The notes: generated by a model not told the origin, from the sequence alone. A DNA stretch of 64,000 nt from Paraburkholderia ferrariae NBRC 106233 (GCF_000685035.1 NZ_BAYB01000036.1:1-64000); one strand, 5' to 3'. Positions 9,857 through 19,214 are shown, counted from the stretch's first letter. Translations and numbers: made by a program.

Positions 9857-10918
9857 ACCCCAGGCCATGCGGAAGCCATCCACGTCGATCACCGCCTGGG
9901 CAAACGCCTGCGGCGCCTCTTGCGGCAGGTTGTGGCCAATGCCGCCCGTCACGGTGCGGTGCTCGTACTTTCCCGTGAACTTGCTCGCATAGGCGGCAGG
10001 CTGCGGATGAGGCGCACCGTTCGCGTCGCCCTCCATCGTGATGGTCGGCACACCGATGTTCGGCGCCGTTGCGAGTTGCTGCTCGTACGCGTCGTAACGG
10101 GATTCGCCCGCGGCCAGACCCTGCCGCCAGCGGTAGTTATGGACGGTGATCTCCACGTGGTCCGGGTTGTCGAGTGCGGCGGCGCTGCGCGCGAAGGTGG
10201 CGTCGTCGAATGGCCAGTCGGGCGACGCCTGCTTCCAGATCAGCTTCGCGAAGTCGTGCGTATGCTGCGCGTAGCCCGCCCTGCCACGATCGGTGGCGAA
10301 ATAAAACTGATACCACCACTCGTGCTCGGCCTCGGGCGGCAGCGGCGCGAGCCCCGCTTTCTGGCTGCCGATCAGATAGCCGCTCACCGAAACGAGCCCC
10401 TTGCAACGCTGCGGCCAGAGTGCGGCAACGATGTCGGCCGTGCGCGCCCCCCAGTCGAAACCGGCCACGATGGCCTGCTGAATCTCCAGCGCGTCCATCA
10501 ACGCGACGACATCGACCGCCAGGGCGGAAGGCTGCCCGTTGCGCAGCGTGTCGTTCGAGAGAAAGCGTGTCGATCCATAGCCGCGCAGATGCGGCACGAT
10601 CACGCGGTAGCCCGCGGAAGCCAGCAACGGTGCGACGTCAACGAAACTGTGGATGTCGTAGGGCCAGCCGTGCAGCAGCACGACGGGCGTGCCGTCGCGC
10701 GGCCCGGCTTCGGCGTAGCCCACGTCCAGCACGCCCGCGCGAATCTGCTTGATGGACGTGAACGACGTATGCGTACCCGGTTTGAGCCCGGGCACGGCAG
10801 GCTTCGTGGAAGCGGTCTGCGCGTGCGCGGAACCCGCCATGCCGAACTGGGCGGCCGCGAGCAGCAGGGTTCCGCCGGCCAGCAAACCGCGTCTGCGCAA
10901 ATCGATCGTTTCCGGCAT
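9848..10918 (-). CDS. exported alpha/beta hydrolase (epoxide hydrolase/haloalkane dehalogenase-like)
   Basis: A 356-residue alpha/beta hydrolase with an N-terminal export signal. LRRRGLLAGG at residues 7-16 looks like a twin-arginine signal, followed by an Ala/Leu core and an AHA-QT cleavage site. The oxyanion motif HGWP is at 83-86. The nucleophile position is Asp155, in GFDWGA, as in epoxide hydrolases and haloalkane dehalogenases rather than serine esterases. The catalytic His sits in GGIGHNLP near residue 332. The substrate is unknown. The ribosome binding site AGGAGAGAG is strong. The 3' end overlaps lacI by 9 bases, and a LysR gene lies upstream in the same direction. Confidence 0.85.
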   Translation of the reverse strand: MPETIDLRRRGLLAGGTLLLAAAQFGMAGSAHAQTASTKPAVPGLKPGTHTSFTSIKQIRAGVLDVGYAEAGPRDGTPVVLLHGWPYDIHSFVDVAPLLASAGYRVIVPHLRGYGSTRFLSNDTLRNGQPSALAVDVVALMDALEIQQAIVAGFDWGARTADIVAALWPQRCKGLVSVSGYLIGSQKAGLAPLPPEAEHEWWYQFYFATDRGRAGYAQHTHDFAKLIWKQASPDWPFDDATFARSAAALDNPDHVEITVHNYRWRQGLAAGESRYDAYEQQLATAPNIGVPTITMEGDANGAPHPQPAAYASKFTGKYEHRTVTGGIGHNLPQEAPQAFAQAVIDVDGFRMAWGSG

Positions 10919-11137
10919 TTTCTCTCTCCTGATAAGGGATGAACATTGAGCGGTAGCGCTTCAGGCACGAGAGTAGCCGAGGCTTGCGGGCGCACGCGTA
11001 GCCCGTTTGTATCGCCGTGTATCTGCGCGTTGTACGGAAACGTGGCTATACAAAAATGCCGCCGGCAGGGTTCTCGCGAGCCATTCGCGAACCGTGACGG
11101 GGGCAACGTAACGCAGATGAGCGCAGATGAGCGCGGA

Positions 11138-12091
11138 TCAACGCGGCTTGCGGCGCGCCTCGCGCGAACGCTTGCGCTGCGATTGCACGAGGTGTTCGAC
11201 GAGGAAATCGACGAACACCCTCACGCGCGAGGACAGATAGCGCCCATGCGGATACAGCAGGATGAACGGCCGCGTACTGCGCACGCAATTGCTCAGCACT
11301 TCCACCAGCCGCCCTTCGCGCAGGTCCGCTTCGACGATGAAACGGTAGGTCTGAAACAGGCCCGCGCCGCTCCTCGCGAGCGTGACGCCCGCGAGCACGT
11401 CGCCCGAGGTGCCGTAGCCGCCCTCGGTCGCGATGTCGGTTTCGCCGGTTTCGTCTTCGAAGGTCCAGGCGATATTGCGTCCGCTGCTGGGGCGTTCGAA
11501 CTGGATGCATTCGTGCGAGCGCAGATCCTCCACCGTTTGCGGCACGCCCGCGTTTGCGAGGTACGCGGGCGCGGCCACCACGGCAAGCTCGGCGTCTTCC
11601 AGCTTGCGCGCGACCAGGTTCGAGTCGTCGGGGGCGCGCCCGCGGATCGCGAGGTCGTAGCCTTCCTCGGCAAAGTCGATGTTGCGGTTGCTCAGATGCG
11701 CCTCCACCCTCACCTCCGGATAGCGCGCGCGAAAGGCGGGCAAAAGCGGCAGCACGCGATAGTGCCCATAGGGCGTGGGCATGCTGATTCGCAGCACCCC
11801 GGCGGGCGTGCTCTGCTGACCCGTGGCCTCGCGCTCGGCATCGACGAGTTGCGAAAGCGCCTCGCGGCATTGTTCGAAGTAACGCTGCCCGGAATCGGTC
11901 AGGCGTATCTGCCGCGTGGTCCGCACGAACAGACGCACGCCGAGGCGCTCTTCGAGCCGCGCCACCGATCGGCTCACGGCGGCCGGCGTGACGCTCGCCG
12001 CGTTAGCCGCGAGCGTGAAGCTGCCCTGCTCGGCGGCAAGGCAAAAGAGTTCGATGCTGCCGAGCAGCAGGTCGCCGAACTTGCGTTGCAT
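11138..12091 (-). CDS. LysR-family transcriptional regulator
   Basis: A 317-residue LysR protein. The N-terminal helix-turn-helix ([20 protein letters not shown]...[14 protein letters not shown]) and the [19 protein letters not shown] linker are typical of the large AaeR/CrgA-like group. The effector domain follows. The true start is ATG 12091, preceded by GGGAGCGGGCAC. The open frame continues upstream to 12460, but that part is a transporter remnant, not regulator. Possible targets are the hydrolase 219 bases downstream, or the lost transporter; neither is proven. Confidence 0.9.
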   Translation of the reverse strand: MQRKFGDLLLGSIELFCLAAEQGSFTLAANAASVTPAAVSRSVARLEERLGVRLFVRTTRQIRLTDSGQRYFEQCREALSQLVDAEREATGQQSTPAGVLRISMPTPYGHYRVLPLLPAFRARYPEVRVEAHLSNRNIDFAEEGYDLAIRGRAPDDSNLVARKLEDAELAVVAAPAYLANAGVPQTVEDLRSHECIQFERPSSGRNIAWTFEDETGETDIATEGGYGTSGDVLAGVTLARSGAGLFQTYRFIVEADLREGRLVEVLSNCVRSTRPFILLYPHGRYLSSRVRVFVDFLVEHLVQSQRKRSREARRKPR

Positions 12092-12299
12092 GTGCCCGCT
12101 CCCGATGCCTACGTCCTGCCATGACGCAGCCGCGCGCTCGATTTCACCACGATTCCTCCGCGATTCCTCCACGATCCGGGCATCGAGCCGTCGTGGCGAC
12201 GGAAGCGCGTCAGATACGAACGTCCCGCATCTGTGCAAGGCACTCGCGCATCTCGCTTTCGAGTTGCGCGAAGAGCGCCGCCGCAGGCTGCGCCCGATC

Positions 12300-12445
12300 A
12301 GCGACATCACGATCGCCATGCCGATGGCGGCGCGTACGAGCATGGGCTTGCGGCCGAAGCGGTCAGCCAGGCGCCCCCAGAACGGCGCCGTGAGCGCCGT
12401 GCCGAGAAACGTCGCGCTGAACGCCACGCCCGACCACTGATCGAT
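12300..12445 (-). pseudogene. remnant of an MdtG-like MFS drug exporter
   Basis: On the minus strand this stretch encodes about 50 residues that clearly belong to an MFS exporter: [17 protein letters not shown], then [18 protein letters not shown], then [13 protein letters not shown]. That covers helix 2, the conserved motif-A loop and helix 3 of an MdtG/YceE-type protein. There is a stop just before it (12461-12463) and no further MFS sequence after about 12300, so both ends are missing. In another frame the following bases encode [21 protein letters not shown] and then a stop at about 12210, which may be the tail of a second broken gene at a deletion junction. The fragment is in frame with the LysR gene. 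Confidence 0.7.
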
Positions 12446-12522
12446 GGAAGCGAGTCTAGATTAACCGGTAAATAGAGAGAATCCATGGCGTGCGTAAGCC
12501 ATTCTTCCGCCGGCCGATTGAA

Positions 12523-13455
12523 TCAGCCGCCGTTCTGGTCGGTGATGCGCTGGAGCTTCGCGAAGTGGGCGCGCAGGCGCGGGGTCGCGAAATCGACGAA
12601 CGCGCGCACCTTGGGGACCGAAAGCCGCCCGTGCGGCGTGAGCAGATGGATGGGCAGCGGCGCATGCTCGCTGTCGCGCAGGACGATCTTCAGCGCGCCC
12701 GCCTCCACGTGGCCGGCCACGTGATAGGAGAACACGCGCGTCACGCCGTGCCCGGCCAGCACCGAGGCGACGGCGCCGCGGATCGTATTGACCACGAAGC
12801 GCGGCGCGAACTGGACGACGAGCGGGAGCGCGGCCTTCCCGCCCGTGGGAAAGCTCCAGGAGTCGAGGCCGAAGTGCGTCATCGAAACGATGCTGTGGCG
12901 GGCGAGATCGGCGGGCTCGTTAATTGGAGGATGCGAGGCCAGATAATCGGGCGACGCCGCCACCACGCGCCGCACCTCGCCGATGGGCACCGCCACGAGC
13001 GTCGAGTCGGCGAGGTGCGCGAAGCGCAGCGCCACGTCGATGCCTTCGTCGATGAGGCTCACCGGCCGGTCCAGCAGTTGCAGGCGGATCGACACCTCCG
13101 GATGCCGGTCGATGAACTCATCGAGCAGCGGGCCCAGCACGTCTTCGCCCGCGGCCACCGGTGCCGTTACCGTGAGCAGCCCGCGCGGCGCCGAGCGTTC
13201 GTCGGCTACCAGCATGTCGGCTTCCTCCAGATCGGCGAGAATGCGCCGGCAGGCCAGCGCATAGCGCTCGCCCGCCTCGCTCAGTTTGATCGTGCGGGTG
13301 GTGCGGTAGAGCAGCGGCGTGCCCGTATGCGCTTCGAGAAACGCAATGGCCCGGCTCACGGCCGCGGGCGAGCGCCCGAGGCGGCGGCCGGCGCCGGCGA
13401 GGCTGTTTTCGTCGAGGGCGGCGATGAAGACCTTCATCGCGTCGATTCGGTCCAT
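12523..13455 (-). CDS. LysR-family transcriptional regulator
   Basis: A 310-residue LysR protein. The DNA-binding part reads MKVFIAALDENSLAGAGRRL, then SPAAVSRAIAFLEAHTGTPL and RTTRTIKLSEAGERY. The effector-binding domain has SIRLQLLDRPVSLIDEGIDV, as in the same CrgA-like group as its neighbour. ATG 13455 is the most natural start; sequence further upstream is not protein-like. It is divergent from osmC across 244 bases, so control of osmC by an oxidant signal is possible but not shown. Sequence between 12446 and 12522 shows no gene. Confidence 0.88.
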   Translation of the reverse strand: MDRIDAMKVFIAALDENSLAGAGRRLGRSPAAVSRAIAFLEAHTGTPLLYRTTRTIKLSEAGERYALACRRILADLEEADMLVADERSAPRGLLTVTAPVAAGEDVLGPLLDEFIDRHPEVSIRLQLLDRPVSLIDEGIDVALRFAHLADSTLVAVPIGEVRRVVAASPDYLASHPPINEPADLARHSIVSMTHFGLDSWSFPTGGKAALPLVVQFAPRFVVNTIRGAVASVLAGHGVTRVFSYHVAGHVEAGALKIVLRDSEHAPLPIHLLTPHGRLSVPKVRAFVDFATPRLRAHFAKLQRITDQNGG

Positions 13456-13699
13456 TTCGGGTCGTGAGTGAGTACGCGGCTCGTAGGCGTGCTGCCGCAG
13501 TCTAACGCAGGGCGGGGGCGTGCCTCGCTCGTCGCGGCACAGAGGGCCACACAGACGCAGCCCAGCCACTCGGCTTTTTCTCCATAATGCCGTGGCAAAG
13601 GACATGAAACAGGATGCGCGCAGAAACACGCGCGATGCAGCCGCCGCGGCACGCGCCTTGCGGCCTGCCTCTTTCCCCTCGACACCACGGAGACGCATT

Positions 13700-14131
13700 A
13701 TGCAGAAGACAGCATCGGCAAAATGGCACGGCGGCATCAAGGACGGCCAGGGCACCATCTCGACGCAAACCGGCGTGCTCAAAGACGCGCCCTATGGCTT
13801 CGCCTCGCGTTTCGAAGGCGGGCCGGGCACGAACCCGGAGGAACTCGTCGGCGCGGCGCATGCGGGCTGCTTCACGATGGCGTTCTCGCTCTTTCTCACC
13901 AACGCGGGCTTCAAGGCGGACAGCATCGAAACGAAGTCCACGGTCACGCTCGACAAGGTGGGCGAAGGCTTCGCAATCACGGCGTGCCATCTGGACATGA
14001 CCGCGAAGATTCCCGGCATCGACCAGGCCACCTTCGAAAAGCTCGCTACGGGCGCGAAAGAAAACTGCCCCATCTCGAAGCTCTTCGCCAACAACGCGAA
14101 GATCACGCTGAACGCCACGCTCGCGGCGTAA
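13700..14131 (+). CDS. osmC: OsmC-family organic hydroperoxide reductase
   Basis: A 143-residue peroxidase that reduces organic hydroperoxides using two cysteines. Both are present: Cys57 in AHAGCFTMAF and Cys123 in ENCPISKLF. The length matches OsmC. ATG 13700 follows GGAGACGCATT; the frame is open farther upstream, but that region is Arg/Ala-rich non-coding sequence. Expression is typically induced by stress. The divergent LysR gene is a candidate regulator. The transcript probably ends at the hairpin at 14162-14196. Confidence 0.93.
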   Translation: MQKTASAKWHGGIKDGQGTISTQTGVLKDAPYGFASRFEGGPGTNPEELVGAAHAGCFTMAFSLFLTNAGFKADSIETKSTVTLDKVGEGFAITACHLDMTAKIPGIDQATFEKLATGAKENCPISKLFANNAKITLNATLAA

Positions 14132-14161
14132 GCGAACCGCTCCAGAAAAAAAGCCCAAACA

Positions 14162-14196
14162 AAAGGCCGCATCGATGCAAACTCGATGCGGCCTTT
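14162..14196. terminator. terminator between osmC and the convergent peroxidase gene
   Basis: A perfect 14-bp stem, AAAGGCCGCATCGA paired with its complement at 14183-14196, with a 7-base loop. An A-rich run upstream on the plus strand would give a U-rich tail for the minus-strand transcript, and the stem ends in TTT for the plus strand. It fits a bidirectional terminator between the convergent genes. Confidence 0.8.
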
Positions 14197-14230
14197 GTCG
14201 CAATGCGCGCCAAAAAACGGCGCGCGCCCT

Positions 14231-15709
14231 TTACTTCGTCGTCACCGGATCGTCGTTGAGCGTCTTGAGGAACGCGATGATGTCGCGGATATCGTCGTTC
14301 GTCATCGCCGGGCGGTCGCCGAACTTGCGGTCGAACGGCGCGTCCGTGATATCGACGTTCTTCTGCAGCGACGCCGGAATGTCGTCGTACTTTTCGATCT
14401 TGCCGTCGGGGCCGCGCGGGTAGAACTTGCCCGGGTCCGTGTTGCGCTCGTTGTAGAACGCCATCACGTGATCGAGGTCGTGGTAGATGCCGTTGTGGAA
14501 GAACACGGTGCGCGTGGCCGAGTTGCGCAGCGTCGGCGTGAGGAACATCGCGCAATACTGCGTCTGGTCCTTCAGGTCCTGGCGGAACGGCCCGCACACG
14601 CCCAGATCGAAGAACTTCGGGTCCTGGTTCTGCGCGAGCTTGCGGTTGCGCGGCACCCCCAGCGCCTCGTACTGATAGTCGGTGAACATCGGCGGCAGGC
14701 CATCCTTGCCCGGCTTCGAGAGGTGGCAGCCCGCGCAGTTCGCCTTGTTGGGGTCGTTGAAGAGGCGCAGCCCGTGCAGTTCGGCCTGGCTCAAACGCGC
14801 ATGCCCTTCGAGCCAGCGGTCGTACTTGCTGTTGTACGGATGGAAGGACGGATCTTCCACCTGATAGCGCGAGATCGCGAACATCGCTTCGGAAACGGCG
14901 AGTTTCCTGTCGCTGAAGATGCGCGACCCGAAGAGGTCGGTGAAGCGTTTCGCGTACGGCGCCTTTTCGAGCTTCGCCGCCACGCTGTCGACGCTCGTGT
15001 TCGCCATTTCCACCGGGTTCAGCAGCGGACCATAGGCTTGCTGCTGCAGCGTGTCCACGCGGCCGTCCCAGAAGAGGCCGCCCTGCGGCACCATTTCGAC
15101 CGAGGTCGAGGGGCCGCCCGCCGTCTTCTGCGACTTGACGACGTCGGCCGACGAAGCCGCGAGCTGCGCCACCGTGGGCGCGTCGTCGCTCTCGCCGGCG
15201 TCCGGGCCGATGCTGAAGTTGGGCTGGCGGTACAGGTACATGAGCGACGGCGGCGGACGATAGCCTTCCTGGGTCATCGCGAGGCCGCCCGCCTGGACGT
15301 CGAGGCCGTTCGGCGGACCGTACGCATGACCGGGGCTGTGGCACGACGCGCACGACTGCTGGCCGGAGCCCGAGAGCGACTTGTCGTAGAAGAGTTCCTT
15401 GCCGAGCTGCGCCATGGCGGAAAGCGGCGCGACCGGCGGACGCTGGAGCACGACCGGGTGCGGATTCGCGCCCGTGAGATTTTCGACGATGAGGCCGACG
15501 GAATCGGGCACGTCGGCCGGATACGCGAGCGCGAAGGCGCCGAAGCCGAGCGCGGCCACCACCGCCACGAGCACGGCGCGCACCGCCAGGCGCGCAGCCG
15601 AGGGCGCGCGGCGCGGCGCGCCCGAGCCTGCCCCCGGCGAACCCGGAGCGGCGCCGGGGGCGGCCGAAGACGGAGAAGACGAAGAGGACGACGCGGAAAG
15701 CTCAGTCAT
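14231..15709 (-). CDS. membrane-anchored di-heme cytochrome c peroxidase (MauG/CCP family)
   Basis: A 492-residue protein. A Ser/Pro/Ala-rich cytoplasmic N-terminus of about 40 residues precedes a transmembrane anchor (about 41-63), and the rest is periplasmic. Two c-type heme motifs are present, CASCH (120-124) and CAGCH (325-329). The spacing and the flanking QLGKELFYDK and AFLKTL segments are those of the bacterial di-heme peroxidase/MauG family. It probably reduces H2O2 or oxidises an unknown partner. An additional loop at about 165-200 (Asp/Ala/Ser-rich) is not standard. It lies 120 bases after the phosphoesterase gene, with a terminator between, so it likely has its own promoter. Confidence 0.9.
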   Translation of the reverse strand: MTELSASSSSSSPSSAAPGAAPGSPGAGSGAPRRAPSAARLAVRAVLVAVVAALGFGAFALAYPADVPDSVGLIVENLTGANPHPVVLQRPPVAPLSAMAQLGKELFYDKSLSGSGQQSCASCHSPGHAYGPPNGLDVQAGGLAMTQEGYRPPPSLMYLYRQPNFSIGPDAGESDDAPTVAQLAASSADVVKSQKTAGGPSTSVEMVPQGGLFWDGRVDTLQQQAYGPLLNPVEMANTSVDSVAAKLEKAPYAKRFTDLFGSRIFSDRKLAVSEAMFAISRYQVEDPSFHPYNSKYDRWLEGHARLSQAELHGLRLFNDPNKANCAGCHLSKPGKDGLPPMFTDYQYEALGVPRNRKLAQNQDPKFFDLGVCGPFRQDLKDQTQYCAMFLTPTLRNSATRTVFFHNGIYHDLDHVMAFYNERNTDPGKFYPRGPDGKIEKYDDIPASLQKNVDITDAPFDRKFGDRPAMTNDDIRDIIAFLKTLNDDPVTTK

Positions 15710-15741
15710 GATGCGATCTTCTTGTGCGGAACGATATATGC

Positions 15742-15768
15742 AAAAAAGCCGTGCGAGCGCCGCACGGC
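15742..15768 (-). terminator. rho-independent terminator of the phosphoesterase gene
   Basis: On the minus strand an 8-bp stem (GCCGTGCG/CGCACGGC, 15748-15755 with 15761-15768) with a 5-base loop is followed by six T residues. A second, imperfect GC-rich hairpin lies at about 15780-15825, closer to the stop. Together they should end the transcript coming from 17509. Confidence 0.8.
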
Positions 15769-15829
15769 ATGAACCTTCGCGGCGAGCCGGCCGGCAGCAT
15801 GGCCCGGCGGCTCGCCGTCTCCAGCGGGA

Positions 15830-17509
15830 TCAGGTGGACGGCGGCGAGCTGACCTGCGTACCCAGGGTCGGGTCGAGGTACATCACCGGGATGTTGCCCG
15901 AGCCGGTGAAGTTGAAGAGCGCACGCATGTCGCCTGCCGTGGCGTCGAACGAACCCCCGCCAAGACGCGCGCTGCCTAGCCAGTTGTCCTCGATGAAACG
16001 CACGACCGAAGCCTGGTTGATGAACGTGTGGTCCACGTAGTTCGGCTTCGCCCACGGCGAGATCACGAGGAACGGAATCCGCGTGCCCGGGCCGCAACGG
16101 CCGTTGACCGGCGCGCCGGCAACACCCGTCGGCTGCGTGCCGCTGCCGCACACGCCGTTGCCGTTGAGCTGGTCGATCGCGTTCGACGACGACGTGACCG
16201 GCGCCATGTACTGGTGGTCGTACCAGCCGTCCGAATCGTCGTAGGTCACGACGACGGCCGTGTTCTTCCAGTCCGGCTGCTGCATCAGGAAGTTCACCAC
16301 CTTGGTCACGAACTGCTGCTCGTCGAGCGGGTCCGAGTAGCCGGCGTGGGCGTCCTGGGCGGCCGGGGCCTTCAGGAAGCTGACCGACGGGAAGTTGCCC
16401 GCCTGCACGGCTGCGAAGAAGTCATTCGTGTCGTACTGGTGGTTCGCCGGTTCCGGCGTCTTGCCGTCCGTTTCGAGGCTCGAGCCGATCGCGGCCGTCG
16501 AGCTCGGGCGCGTGTGCTGCGGGTTCGCCGTGGACTTGAAGTACTGGAACCAGTTGTGGTGCGGCACGTAGTCGGCCGTCGCGGCGTTCACGGCCGTGGC
16601 GATCGTGCTGCGCTTGCAACCCGTCGTGCCGTTGCTGTTCACGGTCTGCAGGTTGAAGCCGCCCATGAAGCCGCCCCACGAGATGTTCTGCGCGTTGAGC
16701 AGGTCGCCGATGTTCTTCGCATTGATCATGCCCGTATCGGTCGTGCTCGAGCACAGGTCGTAGCCCGGATCGACGTCGCCGATCAGGCCCAGACCGCCTG
16801 CGCCGTCCTCGATGAAGTAGGACGAAGCGGCAAGCGTCGAAGCCTGCTTCGACGTATTGACGATTTCGAAGCCGTTGGTCTGACCCGAGACCACTTCGAG
16901 CGCGCCCGGCGTGGACGGGCCGTAGGTGGCCGTCCAGGCGTTGTCGCTCATGGCGAACTTCTGTGCGTAGTTCCACAGCGCCGTTACGGTGTTGCCGTCG
17001 AAGTAGCCCATCACCTGGCCCTTCGTGCCGAACGCGCCGGCGCCGCCCGAGGTGCCGCTACCCGTGTACTTCGGGAAGAGGTCGAGCGCGCCGTTGTCGC
17101 CGGCTTCCTGCTCCGGCGTGTAGGCGTGGTTCTGGTCGGCCGTGGCGGCCTGCGTGCGGTCGAGACGGAACGGATTGGCTGCGCCTGCGCCGTTGGCCGT
17201 ATTGATGAAGTTCGGGTTGGACGTGAGGAGGGAACCCGAAAGACCATTGGGCGTTGCCGTGCCCGCAGCGGCCGTGAAGGCCGGCTCGCCGGACGGGTTC
17301 GTGGCGTTCGGGTAGGTGGCGAAGTAGTGGTCGAACGAGACGTTCTCGTTGTAGATCACCACGAGGTGCTTGATCGGCGTGGCGGTGTTCAGCGCATCCT
17401 GCGCGGACACCTGAGCGGTGCTCGACCCCGGGTTCGAACTGCTTCCGCACGCGAAGAGCGCGGCGGCAAGGCCAGCGCACGGCACGGCGAGTAACACACG
17501 GCGATTCAT
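15830..17509 (-). CDS. lipoprotein phosphoesterase (phospholipase C/acid phosphatase family)
   Basis: A 559-residue secreted phosphoesterase of the PF04185 type, which includes phospholipases C and AcpA-like acid phosphatases. Residues 1-21 are a lipoprotein signal with lipobox LFAC, Cys21 being lipidated, followed by a Ser-rich linker. The metal and nucleophile region is IYNENVSFDHYFATYP (about 53-68; usual form ENRSFDHYFG). A conserved YDDSDGWYDHQY block lies near 410-421. It probably cleaves phosphate or phospholipid esters at the cell surface. The neighbouring peroxidase gene often accompanies this family in Burkholderiaceae. I looked for a Pho box upstream and saw none that convinces. 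Confidence 0.88.
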   Translation of the reverse strand: MNRRVLLAVPCAGLAAALFACGSSSNPGSSTAQVSAQDALNTATPIKHLVVIYNENVSFDHYFATYPNATNPSGEPAFTAAAGTATPNGLSGSLLTSNPNFINTANGAGAANPFRLDRTQAATADQNHAYTPEQEAGDNGALDLFPKYTGSGTSGGAGAFGTKGQVMGYFDGNTVTALWNYAQKFAMSDNAWTATYGPSTPGALEVVSGQTNGFEIVNTSKQASTLAASSYFIEDGAGGLGLIGDVDPGYDLCSSTTDTGMINAKNIGDLLNAQNISWGGFMGGFNLQTVNSNGTTGCKRSTIATAVNAATADYVPHHNWFQYFKSTANPQHTRPSSTAAIGSSLETDGKTPEPANHQYDTNDFFAAVQAGNFPSVSFLKAPAAQDAHAGYSDPLDEQQFVTKVVNFLMQQPDWKNTAVVVTYDDSDGWYDHQYMAPVTSSSNAIDQLNGNGVCGSGTQPTGVAGAPVNGRCGPGTRIPFLVISPWAKPNYVDHTFINQASVVRFIEDNWLGSARLGGGSFDATAGDMRALFNFTGSGNIPVMYLDPTLGTQVSSPPST

Positions 17510-17877
17510 GTTAAGTGGGCTCCATCGATTCTTCGAGTTGGTTTTTAGAGTCCTGCAAGACGCGACGAAAACGCGTGATCCATGTGGCCGCGTCGATCAG
17601 GGATTGCGCCATACATCAGAGCGACCGCATTACAGCATCGCAAGATGACTACACGGCGACCGTTTAATTTCCTTTTCCTTTCTGATGTTTTCATTGCCGA
17701 AAGGAAGTGGCGGATTTTGCCGTGTCCGGTGGTCCCGGAAAGGTGCCTGCTGCCTGTCTTCTCGCGCTCCTCGCGCCCTTCCCGCCTCGCTACGCCGCGC
17801 CACCTGTTGTTGCACTCTCCGGCGCGCGAGCTATAACGAAAGTGCAGTGCGGATGTTCTCTGCGCGAGCACCAGAGC
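17510..17877. other. 368-base gap upstream of the phosphoesterase gene
   Basis: No convincing gene. The part at 17640-17710 is AT-richer than its surroundings (TTTAATTTCCTTTTCC...), so it is the likeliest promoter region for the minus-strand phosphoesterase. The rest looks like GC-rich spacer before the small plus-strand gene at 17878. Confidence 0.4.
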
Positions 17878-18045
17878 ATGACCGACGACGCGAATGCGTC
17901 GGCCCAGGCCGAAACCGACATGTCGTATGGCGGGGTGGCCGATACGGGCAGCATGTCGGGCGTGTCGGGGATGTCGGGCGGGCACATGCGCACCGGCAAG
18001 ATGTGCTGGCCGCGCTCGCAGTGCGAGGCGCCCGCGGGGCAGTGA
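17878..18045 (+). CDS. small Gly/Ser/Met-rich protein
   Basis: A 55-residue protein of unknown function: an acidic start (MTDDANASAQAETDMSYGG), a Gly-Ser-Met-rich middle (SMSGVSGMSGGHM) and a basic C-terminus with two cysteines (KMCWPRSQC). No signal peptide or membrane segment. Codon use is like that of the neighbours, but the ribosome binding site is weak. It could be a genuine conserved small protein or a chance frame. Confidence 0.45.
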   Translation: MTDDANASAQAETDMSYGGVADTGSMSGVSGMSGGHMRTGKMCWPRSQCEAPAGQ

Positions 18046-18152
18046 GGCGGGGGGGTATCGTTGATGGTGCTACGTTGACGGTCCGCTATCCGGCCCATTC
18101 CGGCGGCTGTCGTGCGTCAGGGCACGCCACGCGGCCGCCGGACCTCGCCCGG

Positions 18153-18557
18153 CTACTCCAGCGCCCCTTGCAGCAACGGCGGCACGAGCCTGAGCGGCGC
18201 GAGGACGTCGGGCTCGATGCCGTAGAGCGGCCCGAGTGTCTGCGCAACGTCGCGATAGTCCACGTGCGTGCCGCCCTCGTCGTCTTCCCACACCACGAGA
18301 CGCAGCGGCAATTCGAGCGCCGCATGGGGATTCGCCACCATCACCGGTGTGCCCGCCTTCGGATTGCCGAACAGGATGAGCCGCGTGCGGCGCAATTCGA
18401 GCCCGGCGAGCACGGCGGCCTCGCGCTGGTCCACGTCGGCGAACACGATGGCGCCGGCCGTGGCCAGCGCGGTCTTGAGCCTGGCGACGGTCGTGTCGAG
18501 ATCGTGCGGGCTCACGAGTGTCAGCAGGGATGAGGGGTGTTGCGCATGTCCGGTCAT
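18153..18557 (-). CDS. DUF302 domain protein
   Basis: A 134-residue cytoplasmic protein with the DUF302 fold: a TVARLKTALATAGAIVFADVD start, the LILFGNPKAGTPVMVANP core and the LPLRLVVWEDDEGGTHVDY strand pair. The biochemical role of DUF302 is unknown. Homologues are often near redox, sulfur or stress genes. It stands alone here, minus strand, 117 bases upstream of speG's stop. A GGAGCTC site precedes the start. Confidence 0.87.
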   Translation of the reverse strand: MTGHAQHPSSLLTLVSPHDLDTTVARLKTALATAGAIVFADVDQREAAVLAGLELRRTRLILFGNPKAGTPVMVANPHAALELPLRLVVWEDDEGGTHVDYRDVAQTLGPLYGIEPDVLAPLRLVPPLLQGALE

Positions 18558-18674
18558 GGCGGAGCTCCTTCGCTAGACGCTCGCGCCGGGTAGACAGCCG
18601 TCGCGTTGCGTTGGATGCGTTGAACGCGCATCCACCCCCACTTTAGTTCACGCGCGCGGCAATGCAATGCGCCG

Positions 18675-19214
18675 TCACCCTGCCTGGCGGCGCTCGAAGA
18701 AGTCGCGCTGGAACTGGCACATGCGCAGCGCGTTGTGATATTTGCCGTTGCCGAAAAATTCCTCGATCAGCTCGGCCTCGTGCCGGAAGCCGCACTTCTC
18801 GTAGACGTGGATCGCAGCCGCATTGGTGGAATCGACAATCAGATAGAGCTTGCGCAGATTCAGCACCGCGAACGCGTAGTCGATGGCGAGTTGCGTGGCG
18901 CTCGTCGCATAGCCGCGGCCCTGGGCGTGCGGCGCAATGATGATCTGGAATTCGCCGCGCCGGTGGATATAGTCGAGTTCGATCAGCTCGACGAGGCCGA
19001 CGAGTTCATCCGCGCTGTCCACGGCCACGAAGCGGCGTTCGCGCTGGTCGTGCACATGGCGGTCGTAGAGTTGCGAGAGCTCGGTGAAGGTTTCGTACGG
19101 TTCCTCGAACCAGTAGCGCATGATCTTCGCGTCGTTGTTCAGTTCATGCACGAATTTCAGGTCTTGCCGCTCGAGCGGGCGCAGGGTGAGGCGGTTGTCG
19201 CGTTCGACGGTCAT
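18675..19214 (-). CDS. speG: spermidine N1-acetyltransferase
   Basis: A 179-residue GNAT acetyltransferase that transfers acetyl from acetyl-CoA to spermidine or spermine, easing polyamine toxicity. It opens with [21 protein letters not shown] and [10 protein letters not shown], characteristic of SpeG. The acetyl-CoA loop is [12 protein letters not shown], and [11 protein letters not shown] closes the fold. The length is exactly that of the family. It lies 204 bases after the polyol operon in the same direction; a stable hairpin without a T-run lies between, so read-through is possible. Confidence 0.9.
   Translation of the reverse strand: MTVERDNRLTLRPLERQDLKFVHELNNDAKIMRYWFEEPYETFTELSQLYDRHVHDQRERRFVAVDSADELVGLVELIELDYIHRRGEFQIIIAPHAQGRGYATSATQLAIDYAFAVLNLRKLYLIVDSTNAAAIHVYEKCGFRHEAELIEEFFGNGKYHNALRMCQFQRDFFERRQAG

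Noticed and set aside
11112-11137. Tandem GCAGATGAGC repeat that might start a repeat array
   Set aside because: Only two copies; the third differs. No spacer pattern, so not a CRISPR or VNTR worth calling.
17640-17710. Possible Pho box upstream of the phosphoesterase
   Set aside because: Two TGTA-like half-sites are 18 bases apart and poorly matched to the CTGTCAT consensus; not convincing.
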